Shown in pieces: positions 7,912 to 13,330 of a stretch of 13,330 bases of DNA. Within the stretch, counting starts at the first letter, position 1; each line of letters opens with the position of its first letter. The DNA lies in contig CALBJK010000150.1 in the NCBI GenBank assembly GCA_937892695.1, positions 1 to 13,330 on the forward strand, read 5' to 3'. The position numbers were made by a program, and so were the translations under genes. The notes beneath the pieces were generated by a model, which ran no database searches, was not told the origin of the DNA, and saw nothing but the letters and a program-made list of their open reading frames with translations. The stretch comes from an uncultured Prevotella sp. (GTDB lineage: Bacteria; Bacteroidota; Bacteroidia; Bacteroidales; Bacteroidaceae).

Positions 7912-9099
7912 ATGACAAAATATGATTTCGACAAGGTTGTCGACCGCCGCGGAACCGGTGCTCTGAAGCTCGACGTACTGAAAGAACGCTACGGACGCGC
8001 CGACTTGCTGCCGCTGTGGGTGGCCGACATGGATTTTGAAACGCCGTCGTTCATCACCGACGCGCTGCGCCGCCGACTCGACCATTCGCTTTTCGGCTAC
8101 ACCACTATGCCCGAAGACTTCTGGCCGACTGTCATCGGATGGATTCACGACCATCATGGCTGGGACGTTAAACGCGAATGGATGGACTTCATACCCGGCA
8201 TTGTAAAGGGCATAGGCATGGCCGTCAACGTCTTCGTCAAACCCGACGAGAAGGTCATAATACAGCCGCCTGTCTATCATCCCTTCCGTCTGACACCCCA
8301 AGGCAACGAACGCGAAGTGGTCTACAACCCGCTCCGCGAGAACGCCGACGGAAGCTACTCGATGGACTTTGACAATCTCGAAAAGGTTTACGACCCAAAA
8401 TGCCGGATGCTGATAATGTCCAATCCGCACAATCCGGGCGGCATCGTGTGGGACAGAGAGACGCTTAAACGTCTTGCCGATTTCTGTGCAGAACGCGACA
8501 TCATCGTCATTTCGGACGAGATACACTGCGACATGGCTCTCTTCGGCCACAAGCACACGCCTTTCGCCTCGGTTTCAGATGCAGCCAGACACTGCAGCAT
8601 CACTTTCGGAGCACCGTCTAAGACGTTTAATATAGCCGGTATCGTCAGCTCATACGCCATCGTGCCCGACGAGCAGATAAGGAAGAAGTTTTTCACTTGG
8701 CTTACGGCCAACGAACTTGACGACCCTCATCTGTTTGCACCAATCGCCACTATCGCCGCATTCAAGTACGGCGAAGAATGGAGGAAACAGATGCTGGAAT
8801 ATGTCGAAGGCAACGTCGACTTCGTCATCGACTATCTCTCTAAAAACATCCCGGCGATAAAGGCTCGCCGTCCCGAAGCGTCCTTCCTCGTATGGCTCGA
8901 CTGCCGTCAGCTCGGTCTCGGCCACGATGCTCTCGTCGATCTCTTCGTCAACCGTGCCCGCCTCGCACTCAACGACGGCGAGATGTTCGGTCCCGGAGGA
9001 CAGGGCTTCATGCGTATGAATGTGGCTTCGGCCCGCAGCGTACTGCACGAGGCACTCGACCGGCTGCGCGATGCAGTCAACAGTACGAGCAAAAAATAA
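7912..9099 (+). CDS. MalY/PatB family PLP-dependent cystathionine beta-lyase (C-S lyase)
   Basis: A 395-residue fold-type I aminotransferase-like enzyme. It has the MalY/PatB N-terminal signature (LPLWVADMDFETP at 33-45), NPHNPGG at 171-177, SDEIHCD with Asp202 pairing the PLP nitrogen, the Schiff-base Lys237 in APSKTFNIAG, and a C-terminal MRMN whose arginine would bind the substrate carboxylate. The reaction expected is beta-elimination of cystathionine to homocysteine, pyruvate and ammonia; many members also release H2S from cysteine. It follows the trans-sulfuration enzyme by 72 nt and precedes a strong terminator. Together the pair could turn O-acylhomoserine plus cysteine into homocysteine, the last steps before methionine synthase. 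This pathway is inferred from adjacency. Confidence 0.9.
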   Translation: MTKYDFDKVVDRRGTGALKLDVLKERYGRADLLPLWVADMDFETPSFITDALRRRLDHSLFGYTTMPEDFWPTVIGWIHDHHGWDVKREWMDFIPGIVKGIGMAVNVFVKPDEKVIIQPPVYHPFRLTPQGNEREVVYNPLRENADGSYSMDFDNLEKVYDPKCRMLIMSNPHNPGGIVWDRETLKRLADFCAERDIIVISDEIHCDMALFGHKHTPFASVSDAARHCSITFGAPSKTFNIAGIVSSYAIVPDEQIRKKFFTWLTANELDDPHLFAPIATIAAFKYGEEWRKQMLEYVEGNVDFVIDYLSKNIPAIKARRPEASFLVWLDCRQLGLGHDALVDLFVNRARLALNDGEMFGPGGQGFMRMNVASARSVLHEALDRLRDAVNSTSKK

Positions 9100-9124
9100 G
9101 TAGAACAAAATATCAGAACAAGCG

Positions 9125-9180
9125 ACTCCCGCCACAGAAGCCCATGACAATGGTCTTCGGTGGCGGGAGTTTTCTTATTT
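9125..9180 (+). terminator. Rho-independent terminator of the PLP-enzyme operon
   Basis: ACTCCCGCCAC (9125-9135) pairs perfectly with GTGGCGGGAGT (9160-9170). The stem continues inward as GAAG/CTTC and CCAT/ATGG, with two single mismatches and a 4-nt loop at 9146-9149. A T-rich run, TTTCTTATTT, follows directly. It lies 25 nt after the stop of the C-S lyase. Confidence 0.9.
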
Positions 9181-9209
9181 CAGAAGCAATGTCGCGGTCA
9201 CAGAAAACC

Positions 9210-9386
9210 TCAGTCAATGACAATTTTCCTCTGCGCTTGGCCACAGTCTGCCGTTACTACTTTGACAAGATACAGCCCATGACCGGATGACTGGAGAAAG
9301 CGATACGTCAAAGAAGTCTTGCCGCCATCGTCACCGGCCAAGACAGCACAGCACGACATCACGGTTGTCAACAGGAATGTTTTCAA
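9210..9386 (-). pseudogene. Tiny secreted-protein gene or internally deleted remnant
   Basis: On the - strand a frame beginning at TTG 9386-9384 encodes 58 residues. It starts like a Sec signal peptide (MKTFLLTTVMSCCAVLA, basic start, hydrophobic core, Ala-x-Ala-like end), continues GDDGGKTSLTYRF, and ends GLYLVKVVTADCGQAQRKIVID. That ending resembles the last strands of C-terminal sorting or beta-sandwich domains in secreted Bacteroidetes proteins (GxYxVKV...xxKxVxx). A signal peptide joined almost directly to a domain end suggests that the middle of a larger gene has been lost. The frame closes with a TAG two codons above the TTG, there is no ATG start at the signal peptide, and no promoter is visible. 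It could also be a genuine micro-gene or chance. Confidence 0.3.
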
Positions 9387-9410
9387 TTTCTATTGTATGA
9401 TAGTTCTTAT

Positions 9411-9657
9411 AAATGAATGTCCGCAATATGCCAATGTCAAATAGGAATGCCACTCCCCAGTAGAGACTTTAACTTTGGTGCGTCTCACAAACGGAATGCC
9501 ATCCTGATTTATTCTTGAGCATAACCTGAGTAATACACATTGAGGAGACGCACCGGAGTGATATCTCTACGCTGGATGCCCGAAAGCGAATGTCTGGCAG
9601 ATGTAGCAGACAGATTAAACTTGTATTGGACTATTGGAAACATGCGGACATTCATTT
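9411..9657. repeat. 247-bp imperfect inverted-repeat element (MITE-like)
   Basis: The ends are a perfect 15-bp inverted repeat: AAATGAATGTCCGCA at 9411-9425 and its complement at 9643-9657. Further complementary blocks lie in order inside: CCAGTAGAGA at 9457-9466 against TCTCTA...CTGG at 9564-9575, and GGTGCGTCTC at 9477-9486 against GAGACGCACC at 9545-9554. The whole can fold as one long broken hairpin. A motif from it recurs at 9982-10009. A 48-codon open frame on the - strand (9509-9655) spans it but is more likely a by-product of the repeat. No transposase or clear target-site duplication is seen. Confidence 0.6.
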
Positions 9658-9720
9658 TCTTATATTACTCAAGTTTCTGATTTACATTTTCGTTCCGGTT
9701 GATTGATTTTTATTTGTGTC

Positions 9721-9746
9721 TGTAGGGACGCACGGCTCGTGCGTCC
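9721..9746 (+). repeat. REP-like palindrome, copy 1
   Basis: GGACGCAC (9726-9733) and GTGCGTCC (9739-9746) form a perfect 8-bp stem around the loop GGCTC, preceded by TGTAG. This unit is in the opposite orientation to copies 2 and 3 and is the reverse complement of copy 3 apart from two C/T differences. Confidence 0.65.
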
Positions 9747-9857
9747 GATACACATTTACGGCATGTTTATAACTTCTAAAAGACGATGTATCCTAATTTA
9801 GCTATAACTGTAACACGCTAATAATCAATTTCTCGTAAGTCTGTCCATCTTATCTGC

Positions 9858-9874
9858 GGACGCACGAGCCGTGC
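9858..9874 (-). repeat. REP-like palindrome, copy 2 (degenerate)
   Basis: GGACGCAC at 9858-9865, loop GAGCC, then only GTGC of the return arm before divergence into ATATCCCATGCGTC, where an insertion appears to split the arm. Same orientation as copy 3. Confidence 0.5.
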
Positions 9875-9937
9875 ATATCCCATGCGTCTGCAAGCAATGC
9901 AGGGGACGAGGAGTGTTGGTATTGGGTTCAACGATGC

Positions 9938-9963
9938 GGACACACGAGCCGTGTGTCCCTACA
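9938..9963 (-). repeat. REP-like palindrome, copy 3
   Basis: GGACACAC (9938-9945) and GTGTGTCC (9951-9958) form an 8-bp stem around GAGCC, followed by CTACA. The G-to-A change in one arm is matched by a C-to-T change in the other, so the stem is preserved against copy 1. Confidence 0.65.
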
Positions 9964-9981
9964 GGTTTGTGTTCGTTGGTG

Positions 9982-10009
9982 TGAGGAGCACCAGAGTGAC
10001 ATAATCTAC
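9982..10009 (+). repeat. Partial third copy of the GAGGAG...CACC motif from the 247-bp element
   Basis: TGAGGAGCACCAGAGTGACA and the following TAATCTAC match 9541-9569 (TGAGGAGACGCACCGGAGTG, then ATATCTCTAC) with short gaps. The complement of 9461-9487 is a more distant relative. The copy lies 18 bases after REP-like copy 3, so the two repeat types appear interleaved. Confidence 0.45.
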
Positions 10010-10110
10010 TATGCATAATGGCAATCATTAATACCAGCGATACAAAACGCAAGAATCGCCTTAAATAAAAGGAATCAATACAGGAAAAATAGAACAATCT
10101 TTTTACCGTT

Positions 10111-10177
10111 TTCCAATAAGCCCCGTTTCACGTTACAATATGCCGCATATCAGGACGTGAAATGCGGCATATTGGAA
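10111..10177. repeat. Nested inverted repeats able to form two exclusive hairpins
   Basis: Fold A pairs CAATATGCCGCAT (10136-10148) perfectly with 10162-10174 over a 13-nt loop. Fold B pairs 10111-10133 with 10155-10177 at 20 of 23 positions by sequence complementarity; its perfect parts are TTCCAATA/TATTGGAA and TTTCACGT/ACGTGAAA. Both use the same right arm, so they exclude each other. No U-run follows on either strand, so it is not a standard terminator. It lies between the end of a possible small - strand gene and the restriction operon promoter, and could be a protein-binding site, a structured RNA or a mobile-element end. Confidence 0.55.
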
Positions 10178-10194
10178 TATCCTTTCAGTGCTCT

Positions 10195-10380
10195 TTACAA
10201 CTCATTGATAATCAACGGACTAAAGAACCATACCAAAATTTGACGAAGAAACTGATTTTTGTTCCGAAATAGAACAATCCGTAACACAATAACCATCAAT
10301 GGAAAGAACATCAAAACGCACCACAACACATCGAATAAAGCTGATAAAAAGAAGAATGAAATAAGAATAAGATCGATCAT
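10195..10380 (-). CDS. Possible small hydrophobic protein, 61 aa
   Basis: An ATG at 10380 opens a 61-codon frame ending at TAA 10197-10195. The product is strongly hydrophobic: one helix over about residues 3-34 (ISFFFLSALFDVLWCVLMFF and onward), a short basic bridge RNKNQFLR, and a second hydrophobic stretch, IILVWFF-like, near the C terminus. It could be a two-segment membrane protein, divergent from the restriction operon. AT-rich DNA easily yields hydrophobic frames by chance, and no -7 box is clear upstream on this strand, so it stays tentative. No family is recognised. Confidence 0.3.
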   Translation of the reverse strand: MIDLILISFFFLSALFDVLWCVLMFFPLMVIVLRIVLFRNKNQFLRQILVWFFSPLIINEL

Positions 10381-10393
10381 TTTTCATTTTTTA

Positions 10394-10425
10394 TTTGCCA
10401 AATCGGCAGTAAACTACTATTTTTG
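10394..10425 (+). promoter_or_regulatory. Promoter of the restriction-modification operon
   Basis: TTTG at 10394-10397 and TATTTTTG at 10418-10425, 20 bases apart, match the Bacteroidetes -33 and -7 boxes. Transcription would begin near 10432, leaving a leader of about 32 nt before the ATG at 10464. A short palindrome, TGCC-aaatc-GGCA (10396-10408), lies inside the spacer where a repressor could act; four-base arms are weak support for an operator. Confidence 0.65.
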
Positions 10426-10463
10426 TAAAACCAAACATCATAACAAAAAGCAGAAAAGACAGG

Positions 10464-11945
10464 ATGGAAAGCCACGCAAGGAAATACGATGCACGAGATG
10501 CGGAATCAATATTTGCATACAGCAGCGGATTAATCGGACACACTCTGACTGAAGCTGTGGCGGCTTTGGGGTTAGACATCGTTACGGACGACATACAAAT
10601 GAAAGGGAAAGGTGGACTGGGACAACTGGTAGAGAAATTCTACTATGGCTACGAACCTAACAGCGACCCACGTCCTGACTTTCCTGAAGCCGGTGTAGAG
10701 CTGAAAACGACTCCGCTGAAAACGACCAAAGAAGGCAAGTACGCAATCAAAGAAAGACTTGTATGTGACATGATTGACTTCTGCGCTGTGGTCGACACTC
10801 CATTCGAAAAATCGGCCTTCTACCGGAAATCGATTCTCATGCTCATTCTCTTTTATCTACATTCTAAAGGCAAAAAGCCACGCGACTTGAAGTTCTTTTT
10901 CAGCGTATTATGGAGACTTAAAGAGAAGGACCTGCTGATAATAAAGCATGACTATGAAACGATTGTAGACAAAATAAAAAGAGGACTGGCTCACGAATTG
11001 TCGGAAGGCGACACGCTTTACCTCGGAGCATGCAGGAAAGGACAAAAGGGCGACGCCCTTCGCAAACAGTCATTCAGCGACATAAAAGCACCCAAAAGGG
11101 CCTTCGCGCTGAAAACATCGTACATGCGTACCATTCTCGACTTTGCTGAACATTCGGGTACTGGTATGGCCACAAATACCGAAATCGACACCAGTTCGCT
11201 CGAACTGGTCAGCAGCAAAGACCTTGAACACAATTCGCTGGAAGACATTCTCACACGACGGCTGATGCAATTTCGTGGTATGGACTACAGACAAATAGCG
11301 GACCATTTCGGCATGGAAGTAAGCTGTAAAGAAAAAAGCAGGTATGCAAGAGTGACAAAACGGATATTGCTGAAAGGGCTGAAATCGTTTGAAGACGCAG
11401 AAGAAATACGCAAGGCCGGAATCATAGCCAAGACCATAAGGCTGGACAAGAAAGGGCGCATAAAAGAAAACATGTCTTTTGAGAATATCGACTATAATGA
11501 AATTATAAACAATAAAGAGTGGACAAACTCAAGATGGTACGAGATAGTAACGTCCCGATTCATGTTTGTCGTGTTCAGAGAAGACCCCGACACGCACGGA
11601 TGTGAATGGGAAGACGAAGCGAGATACACACTTGACAAGGTAGTGTTCTGGACAATGCCAGCCCAGGACATGAAAAGAGCAAAGGCGTATTGGGAAAACA
11701 TACGCCAGAATGTGACATCCGACACTCTGCAGGACGGCAACAACACTTTCTGGAAACAGAGGGACGGAAGGATGTTCCATGTACGTCCGAAAGCACAAAA
11801 CTCCGGTGACAAGTGCTACAGTCCGAAAAGCGGCATAGAGGTACCTAAAAAGGCATATTGGTTTAACAGAGACTACGTAAGGGAAACAATAAAGCAGGCA
11901 TACGGTGACGATTGGAAAAGACTGTTTGGAAACGACAACGAATGA
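10464..11945 (+). CDS. Sau3AI-like type II restriction endonuclease (MutH family), predicted GATC specificity
   Basis: Cuts unmodified foreign DNA, by homology at GATC. The 493 residues match the size of Sau3AI-type enzymes, which consist of a catalytic MutH-like half and a second MutH-like half that binds DNA but does not cut. The N-terminal half has the MutH-type active site: Glu57 in KGKGGLGQLVEKF, then Asp72, Glu79 and Lys81 in PDFPEAGVELKTTP, with the D-x6-E-x-K spacing seen in MutH. The C-terminal half (from about 370, NSRWYEIVTSRFMFVVF) lacks this triad, as expected. The methyltransferase starts 3 nt after the stop. The gene is AT-richer and uses more AAA and ATA codons than the genes before 9100, which suggests acquisition by transfer. 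Identity of the target is inferred from family. Confidence 0.9.
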   Translation: MESHARKYDARDAESIFAYSSGLIGHTLTEAVAALGLDIVTDDIQMKGKGGLGQLVEKFYYGYEPNSDPRPDFPEAGVELKTTPLKTTKEGKYAIKERLVCDMIDFCAVVDTPFEKSAFYRKSILMLILFYLHSKGKKPRDLKFFFSVLWRLKEKDLLIIKHDYETIVDKIKRGLAHELSEGDTLYLGACRKGQKGDALRKQSFSDIKAPKRAFALKTSYMRTILDFAEHSGTGMATNTEIDTSSLELVSSKDLEHNSLEDILTRRLMQFRGMDYRQIADHFGMEVSCKEKSRYARVTKRILLKGLKSFEDAEEIRKAGIIAKTIRLDKKGRIKENMSFENIDYNEIINNKEWTNSRWYEIVTSRFMFVVFREDPDTHGCEWEDEARYTLDKVVFWTMPAQDMKRAKAYWENIRQNVTSDTLQDGNNTFWKQRDGRMFHVRPKAQNSGDKCYSPKSGIEVPKKAYWFNRDYVRETIKQAYGDDWKRLFGNDNE

Positions 11946-11948
11946 CAC

Positions 11949-13330
11949 ATGAAAGAGAATAGATATACAGACAAAGATGATATGTTAGGGCACAAGTTGT
12001 GTGAACCGATAGCCGACTATTGCAAAGCTACAAGGCCGAAGTTCATACAGACTGAGCTCTTCAAAAGCGGCAACAAAGGCACAACAAAAGACGGGGACAT
12101 ACGTGTCGTCGAACTGTTCGCCGGAGTAGGCGGTTTCCGTATAGGACTGGAAAGGGCTTCCAACAAATACAAGACAATATGGAGCAATCAATGGGAACCT
12201 ACGACAAAACGTCAGGACGCATCAATCATATATTGCCGACAATTTGGCAATGAAGGCCACAGCAACAAGGACATTGCCACAGTACCGACAGAGGAGATAC
12301 CGACATGTGACCTGCTCGTTGGGGGATTTCCTTGCCAAGACTATTCAGTGGCTACAACGTTGAAACATTCGGGCGGCATCGAAGGGAAGAAAGGCGTGTT
12401 GTGGTGGCAAATATATAGAATCATATCAGAAAGCAAAGAAAAACCTCGATATCTGTTCTTCGAAAATGTAGACCGGTTATTGAAATCGCCTGCGAAGCAG
12501 CGCGGACGCGATTTCGCACTAATATTATCGTCACTGAGCGACTTAGGCTACACAGTTGAATGGAGAGTTATAAACGCCGCAGAATACGGTATGCCACAAC
12601 GGCGACGACGCACTTACATCGTAGCTTACAGACATGACACGCAGCTTACACACAACGTAAGGGACAAAGAACAGTGGATTCTGAAAAACGGTATCATTGC
12701 TACTGCATTTCCTGTAATAAGGAAAGAAAAAGCTACAGTCAGGCAATTCACCATAAAAGGCAGACTGGAGGAAGTTTCCGAAAACTTCAATACCGGACCG
12801 AAGAAATACACGTTTGAGAACACCGGGATAATGTCGGACAGACAAGTGTGCACTGTCGCTACCGTTCCCGAATATGACGGAATGCACATTTCGCTAAACC
12901 AGATACTCGTGGACGATAACGATGTGCCCGAGGATTTCTTTATCTCTGATGAAGACCTTCCACGATGGAAATACCTAAAAGGTGGAAAGAAAGAAACAAG
13001 AATTAGTGCTGATGGCTTTGAATATAAATATTCGGAAGGTAGCATGAGTTTTCCCGACGACCCCGAAAAACCGTCACGAACCATAATAACAGGAGAAGGC
13101 GGGAAGGGACCGTCACGCTTCAAACACGTCGTAAAGACCCCAAACGGACGTTACCGTAGGCTCACTCCGATCGAACTGGAACGGCTTAACATGTTTCCCG
13201 ACAATCATACGATAGGAGCATCTGATATCAGGAGGGCTTTTCTAATGGGGAACGCCCTTGTAACAGGTGTGGTTGAGAAAATAGGATTGGTGCTGAAAGA
13301 AGCCATTGAATCCGATATTCAATGGCCGAA
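11949..13330 (+). CDS. C5-cytosine DNA methyltransferase, partner of the Sau3AI-like enzyme (3' end outside the window)
   Basis: Protects host DNA by methylating C5 of cytosine, presumably within GATC. The frame from ATG 11949 stays open for 460 codons to the window edge. It shows the family motifs in order: I, VELFAGVGGF (54-63); IV, GGFPCQDYS with catalytic Cys129; VI, FFENVDR (ENV 172-174); VIII, QRRRRTYIVA (217-226); IX, RRLTPIELERLNMFP (403-416); X, FLMGNALVTGVVEKIG (431-446). The target-recognition region lies at about 230-395. With motif X complete, little is missing. About 50 residues precede motif I, more than in minimal enzymes, and their role is unknown. Gene order (nuclease first, methylase 3 nt later) means that both come from one transcript unless an internal promoter exists. 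Confidence 0.92.
   Translation, partial: MKENRYTDKDDMLGHKLCEPIADYCKATRPKFIQTELFKSGNKGTTKDGDIRVVELFAGVGGFRIGLERASNKYKTIWSNQWEPTTKRQDASIIYCRQFGNEGHSNKDIATVPTEEIPTCDLLVGGFPCQDYSVATTLKHSGGIEGKKGVLWWQIYRIISESKEKPRYLFFENVDRLLKSPAKQRGRDFALILSSLSDLGYTVEWRVINAAEYGMPQRRRRTYIVAYRHDTQLTHNVRDKEQWILKNGIIATAFPVIRKEKATVRQFTIKGRLEEVSENFNTGPKKYTFENTGIMSDRQVCTVATVPEYDGMHISLNQILVDDNDVPEDFFISDEDLPRWKYLKGGKKETRISADGFEYKYSEGSMSFPDDPEKPSRTIITGEGGKGPSRFKHVVKTPNGRYRRLTPIELERLNMFPDNHTIGASDIRRAFLMGNALVTGVVEKIGLVLKEAIESDIQWP

Noticed and set aside
8650..9150. 166-codon - strand frame opposite the C-S lyase
   Set aside because: Mirror of a high-GC coding strand; the + strand protein has all MalY/PatB motifs.
9509..9655. 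48-codon - strand frame spanning the inverted-repeat element
   Set aside because: It begins inside one terminal repeat and follows the repeat arms; no promoter or motif, so more likely a by-product of the repeat.
9411..10009. CRISPR array or tandem repeat
   Set aside because: The repeats are few, palindromic, in mixed orientation and unevenly spaced, with no uniform spacers.
9825..10097. 90-codon - strand open frame
   Set aside because: It runs straight through two REP-like palindromes and the third motif copy, and has no coherent domain.
10136..10174. Intrinsic terminator at the 13-bp perfect hairpin
   Set aside because: No U-rich run follows on either strand, and no convincing gene ends just before it on the + strand.
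10259..10552. 97-codon + strand frame running into the endonuclease gene
   Set aside because: It crosses the operon promoter and overlaps the well-supported endonuclease in another frame; low-complexity, Lys/Asn-rich translation.
10464..11945. DNA mismatch-repair MutH
   Set aside because: Twice the length of MutH, a second non-catalytic half, and a directly adjacent cytosine methylase all point to a restriction enzyme.

Overview
The window looks like a chromosomal segment of a Bacteroidales bacterium (Bacteroides/Prevotella/Muribaculaceae type; the genus cannot be fixed by eye). The signs are TAnnTTTG-type -7 promoter boxes just upstream of start codons, few Shine-Dalgarno motifs, and gene families typical of gut Bacteroidetes. 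No ribosomal or transfer RNA, insertion sequence, integrase or CRISPR array was recognised.

Layout. Positions 1-97 hold the possible tail of an upstream gene. From 111 to 3778 there is a compact + strand operon: a long-chain acyl-CoA ligase, release factor 2 (prfB, apparently without the usual programmed frameshift), an overlooked 47-codon single-pass membrane protein, and a CYTH-domain triphosphate-binding protein. Its end overlaps, tail to tail, a VanZ-like membrane protein on the - strand. A short divergent promoter region (4131-4202) separates that gene from a LeuT/MhsT-type sodium symporter. Next come a membrane-anchored protein with three helix-hairpin-helix units, and two PLP enzymes (a divergent trans-sulfuration enzyme and a MalY/PatB-type C-S lyase) that together suggest sulfur amino-acid metabolism. 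A strong intrinsic terminator (9125-9180) closes this block.

From 9181 to about 10390 there is a 1.2 kb gene-poor, AT-richer, repeat-laden stretch. It contains a - strand remnant (or tiny gene) for a secreted protein, a 247-bp imperfect inverted-repeat element, three REP-like palindromes built on GGACGCAC/GTGCGTCC, a third partial copy of a motif from the 247-bp element, a 67-bp region able to form two mutually exclusive hairpins, and a possible 61-aa hydrophobic protein.

From 10394 to the end is a two-gene restriction-modification operon with its own promoter. It has a Sau3AI-like endonuclease with a MutH-type active site, followed after 3 nt by a C5-cytosine methyltransferase that runs off the window. 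The predicted target is GATC. A hand count finds only eight GATC sites in 13.3 kb, where about 52 would be expected from composition, so the lineage appears to have lived under GATC restriction for a long time. The system is of a known type; the GATC depletion, the repeat cluster and the two-state hairpin beside it are the least explained parts of the window.
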